Source: Flavobacterium cupriresistens
GTDB lineage: Bacteria; Bacteroidota; Bacteroidia; Flavobacteriales; Flavobacteriaceae
Reading direction: 5' to 3'
DNA: 64,000 bases
Assembly (NCBI RefSeq): GCF_020911925.1
Contig: NZ_CP087134.1
Location: 4,650,001 to 4,714,000, forward strand
In this document: positions 1 to 9,800 of the stretch, piece after piece
Layout of the letters: the number at the start of each line of letters is the position of its first letter
How positions within the stretch are numbered: the first letter of the stretch is position 1
Notes under the pieces: model-generated
What the model saw: the letters and a program-made list of their open reading frames with translations, nothing else
What the model was told of the DNA's origin: nothing
Database searches by the model: none
Program-made: the position numbers and the translations under genes

Positions 1-3000
1 CCTGGTGCTACTTCAACACTTAAATTTTCTTTAGCATACCCAGAGATCAAATCCCAATCCCTATCTAACAGCAAAACATTAATACCAACAGGATTTTTCA
101 AAACCTTATGACATTTTTCGCTGCTTACCATCAGTTTTATTCCTGTATCATTCAACATATAAACAATACGATCTGATGGGTAATCAGGATCTATAGGCAC
201 ATAAGCTGCTCCTGATTTCAAGATTCCCAAGATACCAACCAACATCTCCAAACTGCGTTCCAGACAAATCCCCACAAGGGCATCAGGTTCAACACCTTGT
301 TCTCTTAAATAAAACCCTAATTGATTGGACTTTTCATTTACTTCTTTATAACTTAATTCTTCTCCCTCAAAAACTACCGCAATAGCATCAGGAGTTTTTT
401 TAACCTGTTCTTCAAACAAATCAACAAGCGTTTTATCCTTTGGATATTCAGCCGTTGTATTATTGAATATATCTAATAATTGCTGCTCTTCTTGTAACGT
501 TAATATCGACAGACTGTTTATTGGCTGAGTACTGTCACTGATGACCGCAACCAAAAGCTCTTGGTAATGCATCAGCATACGATCAATCGTAGCCTTATCA
601 AACAAGTCTGTACAATACACTAAATCTAATGCAATACAATTGGCCACTTCAGATACATTCAGCGTCAAATCAAATTGAGAGGTAACAGTGTTAAACTCAT
701 AATTTGAAAGCGCAACATTTTCTAAAGCTAATTCACCTGAGCCTTCCGGTGTATTCTGTAATACGAACATCACCTGAAACAGAGGAGTCGTATTCCTGTC
801 GCGGGTCGTAACTACACGGCCCACAACCTTCTCAAATGGAACCAACTGATGGTCATAACTTCCTAAAGTAGTTTCCTTTACTCTGGATAACAGCTCCCTA
901 AAACTTGGATTATCTCCCAAATCACTACGAAGCGCCAAAGTATTGACAAAAAAACCAATCACACCCTCTAGCTCGGATTGTGTACGGTTTGCAATTGGTG
1001 TTCCCACACAAATATCATCCTGACCACTATAACGAGATAACAATACTTTAAAAGCTGATAACAGCAACATAAACAAGGTAACACCTTCTTTTTGGCATAA
1101 CGATTTTAACGAATCACCAAGCTCTTTATCCAAGACTAGCGAAACATTCGATCCTGCTGTACTTTGCACGGAAGGACGAGCATAATCTGTTGGTAAGGAT
1201 AAGGTAGCCACTCCCTGTAAGTTTGCTTCCCAATACGATAATTCCGATTCTAAAGCAGCTTCATTAAGATACTTTCTTTGCCAGATTGCATAATCCGAAT
1301 ATTGTAAAACCAGCTCCGGAAGAACCGCAGCTCTTCCCGATTGCAAGGCATTGTAGATCTCCATAAATTCATTGACCAAAATACCTCCTGACCAACCATC
1401 GCTGGCAATGTGATGAAATACACAAGTCAATACATAGTTCTGATTCCCTAAATCAAACAGACCACTTCTTAACTTATAATCTTTTGACAAATCAAAAGGA
1501 ATCTTTAAATACTCCTGCAGATTGTTATCTAATACACCTTTATTTGTTGTTTCAAATTGATCCAGTCTCCAATCCTCAGGACTAATAACTTCCTGATAAC
1601 CTAGACCGTCCTCTGACAACAAAATGGTACGAAGTACCTCATGGCGTGAAACTATAACTTGTAATGTTTGTTCCAGTATCGACACATTTAATTCCCCTTC
1701 CAAACGTAACGCAATAGGGATATGGTATTCTGTACTACCTTGTAATTGATCTAAAAACCACAAACGTTCCTGGCTGAAAGACAATGGGATTCGCTCCGGA
1801 CGATCTTCAACAACAATAACCGGAAGTAATACTCCCTTTGATTGAGCCGACACATGAGTTCCTAAAGCTGATATGGTTGTATATTGAAATACTTCTCTGA
1901 TTGACAATTCAATAGATAATTCTTTACGTATCATTGACACCAATCGGGTAGCCAGTAAACTATGACCGCCCAATTCGAAGAAATTATCATAAACACTTAC
2001 TTTTTCTATACCTAACAAATTCTGCCATATGGCCGCCAATTGTCTTTCTATTTCTGTGCGAGGCGCAACATACTCCTGTGTAGAAAGAGCTGAGTTATCC
2101 GGATTCGGTAACGCTTTCTTGTCCAGTTTACCATTTGAAGTTAAAGGCATCTGATCCAGTTCAACCCAAATCATCGGAACCATATATTCGGGTAAACTTA
2201 ATTTTAATTGTTCTTGTAGTACCTCTTTGTTCAATGAACCTTCCAACACTACATAACCAACCAAACGTTTATTGCCTGATACATCTTCTTTGGCCAATAC
2301 ACAACATTGAGTAACCGATTCCAATAAGGACAAAGCATTTTCGATCTCACCCAATTCAATACGATAACCACGGATCTTAACCTGATTATCCTTTCTTCCA
2401 ATATATTCTATACTACCATCAGCTAGCCAGCGTCCTAAATCTCCTGATCTATACAAGCGGTCTCCTGCTACAAAAGGATTTGTGATAAACTTCTCTTGCG
2501 TTAATTCTTCTCTGTTTAAATAACCTCTTGCAACTCCTGCTCCTCCAACACATAACTCTCCAATAACGCCTACCGGTACTAAATTTAGATTGGCATCTAA
2601 AATATAACATCCTAAAGTAGGGATCGCTGAACCAATAGCACTAACCGAACTTAACATATCTGAACTTGTTAGCTCTTTATAGGTAACGTGAACCGTAGTC
2701 TCGGTAATACCATACATGTTAATCATTTTACAAGACGGATATAATGCTTTCCAATTTTGTAAATAAACAGGGTTTAATGCCTCTCCTCCAAAAATTACAT
2801 ATCTGATCGCATGATCAAAACTCTCTGATAAGAATGCTTCCTGAAGTGCATAAAAAGATCCCGGAGTCTGGTTTAAAACCGTTACCCCTTCACTGATCAA
2901 TAATTCTTTAAACGAAATAGCGTCTTTGGTTACTGCTTTTGGAACCACTACCAAACGGCCTCCATGAAGCAAGGCTCCATACATTTCCCATACCGAGAAA

Positions 3001-6000
3001 TCAAAACAAAACGAATGAAACAGCGTCCAGACATCATGAGTTCCAAAATCAAATAGACAAGATTCATTTTTAAACAAACGGACAACATTACTATGGGTAA
3101 TTAAAACTCCTTTTGGATTACCTGTACTTCCTGAAGTATAAATCACATAAGCCAAATCATCCGGCGATACTACAATGTCCTGATTTTCCTTAGAATGACC
3201 CGAAATCTTCTCCCAATCTGTATCTAAGAGTACAACATTAAGATCGGTATATTCCTCTAATACTTTATGACTTGCTGCACTACTCAGTACTAAATTAATT
3301 CCGGCATCACCTACCATATAAGCAATACGATCCTCTGGATAATCCGGATCGATTGGCACATAAGCACCTCCTGATTTCAAGATTCCCAAGATTCCAACCA
3401 GCATCTCCAAACCACGCTCTACACAGATCCCCACAAGAGTATCCGGCTCAACGCCTTGTTCTCTTAAATAAGATCCTAGTTGATTCGACCTTTCATTTAA
3501 TTCTTTATAACTTAATTTGGCTCCTTCATAAACCACCGCAATGGCATCAGGAGTATTTTTAACCTGCTCTTCGAATAAAGTTACTAATGTCTTATCTTTT
3601 GGATAGTCAACAGCTGTGTTATTGAAAATATTCAACAATTGGTCTTCTTCCTTCGCAGTAAGCATTAAAAGACTACCTATTGACTGGTTGATATCATTCA
3701 CAATACCTGCCAATAACTCTTGATAATGCAACAACATATAATCAATTGTGACTTTATCAAACAAAGCAGTGCAATAATTAATGTCAAGTGCAATACTATT
3801 ATTATCTTCGACTACATTCAGCATTAAATCAAATTGAGAAGTAACAGCGTCAAACTCATAACTTGTCAGTGTTATATTCTCTAAGGCCAATTTACCTGAC
3901 TCTTCCGGTGTATTCTGTAAGACGAACATTACCTGAAACAGAGGAGTCATGCTCATATCCCGGGCAGTAACCACTTGTTCTACAACCCTCTCAAATGGAA
4001 CCAACTGATGGTCATAACCATCCAGTGTAGTCTTCTTTATTCTGGATAAAAGCTCACTGAAACTTGGATTGCCTCCCAAATCACTACGCAGTGCCAAAGT
4101 ATTGACAAAAAAGCCAATCATACCCTCTAACTCCGATTGAGTACGGTTTGCTATTGGCGTTCCTACACAGATATCGTCTTGACCACTATAACGAGATAAC
4201 AATACTTTAAAAGCTGATAACAGCAACATAAACAAGGTAACACCTTCTTTTTGGCATAACGCTCTTAACGAAGCACTAAGCTCTTTATCCAAAACTAGTG
4301 AAACATTCGATCCTGCTGTACTTTGCACAGAAGGACGAGCGTAATCTGTTGGTAAGGATAAGGTAGCTACTCCTTGAAGCTTCTCCTGCCAATACGTTAA
4401 CTGGGACTTTAAAACAGTTCCTTCGAGATACTTTCTTTGCCAGATTGCATAATCCGAATATTGCAAAGTAAGTTCCGGTAAAACAGCAGTTCTTCCTGAT
4501 TGTAAGGCATTGTAGATCTCCGTAAATTCATTGACCAAAATACCACTTGACCAACCATCGCTGGCAATGTGATGAAATACACAAGTCAATACATAGTTCT
4601 GATTCCCTAAATCAAACAGACCACTTCTTAGCTTATAGTCTTTTGACAAATCAAAAGGAATCTTTAAATAATCCTGGAGATTACTGTCTAATACACCTTT
4701 ATTTGTTATTTCAAATTGATCCAGTCTCCAATCCTCAGGACTAATAATTTCCTGATAACCTAGACCGTCCTCTGACAACAGCATGGTACGAAGAACCTCA
4801 TGACGAGATACAATAGTCTGCAGGGTTTGTTCTAAAATCAATACATCTAATTCTCCTTCCAAACGCAATGCAATAGAAATATGATATTCTGTACTACCTT
4901 GCAATTGATCTAAAAACCATAAACGTTCCTGACTAAAAGACAACGGAATTCGTTTTGGTCGATCCTCTACAACAACAGTTGCAAGCGTCAGCTCTGCTCC
5001 CTTTGATTGAGCTGAAACACAAGCCCCTAAAGCAGCTATAGTGGTACTCTCAAACACCTCTCTTATAGATACTTCTGTAGACAATTCTTTACGTATCATT
5101 GATACCAATCGGGTAGCCAGTAAACTATGACCACCCAATTCGAAGAAATTATCATAAACACTTACTTTTTCTATACCTAACAAATTCTGCCATATGGCTG
5201 CCAATTGTCTTTCTATTTCTGTGCGAGGCGCAACATACTCTTGGGTAGAAAGAGCTGAGTTATCCGGATTCGGTAACGCTTTCTTGTCCAATTTACCATT
5301 AGAAGTTAAAGGCATTTTATCCAATTCAACCCAAATCATCGGAACCATATACTCCGGTAAACTTAACTTTAATTGTTCTTGTAGTACCTCTTTGTTTAAT
5401 GAACCTTCCAACACTACATAACCAACCAAACGTTTATTACCTGCTGTATCTTCCTTGGCCAATACACAACATTGGGTAACCGATTCTAACAATGACAAAG
5501 CATTTTCGATCTCTCCCAATTCAATACGATAACCACGGATCTTAACCTGATTATCCTTTCTTCCAATATATTCGATACTACCGTCAGCTAGCCAGCGTCC
5601 TAAGTCACCTGATCTATACAAACGGTCTTCTGCTACAAAAGGATTTGTGATAAACTTCTCTTGCGTTAATTCTTCTCTGTTTAAATATCCTCTTGCAACT
5701 CCTGCTCCTCCTACACACAATTCTCCAATAACGCCTACCGGTACTAAATTTAGATTGGCATCTAAAATATAACATCCTAAAGTAGGAATCGCTGAACCAA
5801 TAGCACTAACCGAACTTAACATATCTGAACTTGTTAGCTCTTTATAGGTAACGTGAACCGTAGTCTCAGTAATACCATACATGTTAATCATTTTACAAGA
5901 CGGATATAATGCTTTCCAATTTTGTAAATAAACAGGGTTTAATGCCTCTCCTCCAAAAATCACATATCTGATCGCATGATCAAAATTCTCTGATAAGAAT

Positions 6001-6800
6001 GCTTCTTGAAGTGCATAAAAAGATCCCGGAGTCTGGTTTAAAACCGTTACTCCTTCAGTGATCAATAATTCTTTAAAGGAAATAGCGTCTTTTGTTACTG
6101 CTTTTGGAACCACTACCAAACGGCCTCCATGAAGCAAGGCTCCATACATTTCCCATACCGAGAAATCAAAACAAAACGAATGAAACAGCGTCCAGACGTC
6201 ATGAGTTCCGAAATCAAATAAACAGGATTCGTTTTTAAACAAACGAACAACATTACTATGGGTAATTAAAACTCCTTTTGGATTACCTGTACTTCCTGAA
6301 GTATAAATCACATAAGCCAGATGATCCGGTGCCACTACAACACTTAAGTTTTCTGTTGAATAGTTTGAGATCTTATTCCAATCTGTATCTAAGAGTACAA
6401 CATTAATAGCTGCGTATTCCTCCAGTACTTTATGACTTGCTGCACTGCTCAATACTAAATTAATTCCGGCATCACCCACCATATAGGCAATACGATCCTC
6501 AGGATAATCGGGATCTATCGGCACATAAGCACCTCCTGATTTCAAGATTCCCAAGATTCCAACCAACATCTCCAAACCACGCTCTACACAGATCCCCACA
6601 AGAGTATCTGGTGCAACGCCTTGTTCTCTTAAATAAGATCCTAATTGATTCGACCTTTCATTTAATTCTTTATAACTTAATTTGGCTCCCTCATAAACCA
6701 CCGCAATGGCATCAGGAGTATTTTTAACCTGTTCTTCGAATAAGGTAACTATGGTTTTATCCTTTGGATACTCAACTGCCGTATTATTGAAAATATCCAA
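1..6800 (-). repeat. Tandem NRPS module duplication, period about 3.16 kb
   Basis: Coding sequence for T3-C4 with A3 repeats that for T2-C3 with A2 at an offset of 3,159-3,165 bases. For example, 1996 onward matches 5161 onward, 2956 matches 6121, and 1042 matches 4201, with only scattered substitutions and a two-codon indel. Identity is strongest at about 780-3640 versus 3940-6800 and falls off in the C-A linkers. The partial A4 at 1-100 instead matches the A1 stretch near 9555-9650 almost base for base. The pattern indicates recent duplication and/or gene conversion between modules. Confidence 0.9.
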
Positions 6801-9800
6801 TAATTGGTGCTCTTCACCTTTTGATAAAATATTTAAGGTATTTATATTTAATTCTTCTCTTTTTAAACCTTCTAAGAGTTCCGTTAAAGCGTTTTCCATA
6901 TAAACCAGGATACGCTTAGCACCTATACTCCCATCAACCTGAGCATTTAAACTAAAATCATCTCCATAATCATTTATACTCAATGTAAATGGATAATTGG
7001 TACGCTCGTGACCTGCAAGGACAGTTATGCCGGAATCAAATTTATTGGTTTGATTGTCTTGTGATAAAGAAGATGTCGAGTGACGGTAATTTAATAAGGC
7101 ACTAAAAAAAGCTTTATCATTACCTATACCACTCCAATCCTGAATATGCGATAAAGGCGTTTGCTCATAAGACAGTAAATCCTGTAACAGAACTTTAACC
7201 TCATTCAAATACGCTGACACACCACCTTTTAACGTTACTATTACCGGCAATGTATTGATAAACAACCCTAAGGAATCTGCTGCTCCTACAGCCCCTTGAA
7301 GTCTTCCGGAAAACAAGGATCCAAAAATAGCATAGTCCTTATTACTACACTTAGCCACTACCAATCCGTACGCGGCATGGAACAGAACTGCAGGGCTTAT
7401 GGCGTGCAGTACACTTAATTTACGTAATTCTTTGCTTAAATCTTTGGAGAGCACTATATGAGATTCTTCAATATTTCTACCGTCTCCTAAAACATTCACT
7501 AAATCAAAAGGATAGGTAGGTTCTTCGATCGTTCCCAATAAAGACTTAAAATAAGATGCTCCATCATTTACCGATTGGGCATGCAAAGTATGACCTATAA
7601 AATCACGGTACAAAACAGGAACTCCTAAACTATCGCCATTACCTGATAAATACGTCGTAATTTCAGATATGATTTTCTCCATACCATAAAAATCTGATAT
7701 GAGGTGGTGTTGGTATACAATCAAATAATAACAACCATTCTGAGCATCATCTGCTGATTTCAACTGCAGTAATGGTGCTTTTGTAACATCCATCCAATAT
7801 CCTCCAGGGGCTATCAGAAGTTCTAATTGTGGTAAAACTGCTTTTGAATGATCCAATTCTAAATGCTCAATCCATAAAGGTGCTTCACGTAAAACAACCT
7901 GAACTGCGACCGGTAAACCCGAACTCAAAATACAGCTACGTAAAACATCATGACGGTTCACCACAAATTGTAAAGCCTCTATGAAAGAATCTCGTTTACT
8001 CTGATCTGTAAAAGAAAGTAAACTTGGAAGCACATAAGGATCGCCCTCTTTAGGATCACTCATCAAATGATGAAAATGAATTCCTTCCTGCAAAGGGGAT
8101 AAAGGATAGATATCTTCTATGTTAGAAATACCTCCCGTTACAGTTGCCATTATGCTATCCAGATCACTCTGACTCAAATCAGCTAAAGGAACCATTGCTG
8201 GAGTAATAACATCACTATCAACTGTTATACCATTGGTTGGGACACGATAGGCTAATGATAAAGAAGATAACTTCTCACTCATCGATACTATTGTAGGACC
8301 TGCAAAAATATCTTTTACCTCAATATGAAAATCTAACTTCTGTAAACGGGAAATTAATTGAACAGCCAATAAACTATGACCACCCAACTCAAAGAAGTTA
8401 TCATAAACTCCCACTTTTTCTATGCCTAATAAATTCTGCCAAATGGTAGCCAACTGTTGCTCCGTCTCTGTGCGAGGCGCAACATACTCTTGGGTAGAAA
8501 GATCTGAATTATCCGGATTCGGTAACGCTTTCTTGTCCAATTTACCATTAGAAGTTAAGGGCATCTGGTCCAGTCCAATCCAGATCATCGGAACCATATA
8601 TTCCGGTAAACTTAATTTTAATTGATCCTGTAAAGCTGTTTTATCTAGTTTGTTCTCTGAAACTACATAAGCAACCAAACGTTTGTTACCTCCTGCATCT
8701 TCTCTGGCTAAAACACAACATTGGGTAACCGATTCTAATGAAGATAAAACGTTCTCGATCTCACCAAGCTCGATTCGATAACCACGGATCTTAACCTGAT
8801 CGTCTTTTCTTCCAATATATTCTATGTTTCCGTCAGCTAACCAACGTACTAAATCTCCTGTTCTATAAATTCTGTCTCCTTCAACAAAAGGATTTCTGAT
8901 AAACTTCTCCTGAGTTAACTCATCCTGGTTTAAATAACCACGAGCCACTCCTGAACCTCCAATACATAATTCTCCAATAACGCCTATCGGTACTAAATCT
9001 AACGAAGTATTTAAAATATAAATTTCCGTATTACCTATAGGTTGTCCTATGCTAATTTCTTTAGAACCAAAACTACCTTTATTGTAAAAAGATATCGTAG
9101 AAGTTACGGTTGTTTCTGTTGGTCCATATTCATTATAAAATGCATATGCCTTGTTCCAATCCTCCATTAAATCTTTGCTGCAAGTCTCTCCTCCAACCAC
9201 TACTCTTCGCAATGATTTTAAATCTGTCCTTACAGCTAAAGTACTTAACATACTTGGAGTAGTATGAAAATGTGTTACATCTTGATTATCAATAAAATCA
9301 AGTAAATTTTCGGTATCGAGAATTGTTTCTTTGTTGATAAGAACCAACTTACTGCCACTGCACAAAGCCATAAAAATTTGTTCTACTGAAGCATCAAATA
9401 CAAAGTTTGAAAACTGTAAAACAACATCACTTGAATCAATACTAAATGTGTTAATCTGAGAAAAAATTAGATTTACAACATTAGTATGTTCAATCATCAC
9501 TCCCTTAGGTCTGCCAGTACTTCCTGACGTATAAATAACATAAGCCAAATGACTTGGTGCTACTTCAACACTTAAATTTTCTTTAGCATACCCAGAGATC
9601 AAATCCCAATCCCGGTCTAACAAAACAACATTAACACCAGTAGGGTTTCTCAATGCCTTATGACTCGCTGCACTACTTAGTACCAGCTCCATACCTGCAT
9701 CACTCACCATATGAGCAATGCGATCTTCCGGATAATCAGGATCTATTGGAACATAAGCTGCTCCTGATTTCAAGATTCCCAAGATACCAACCAACATCTC

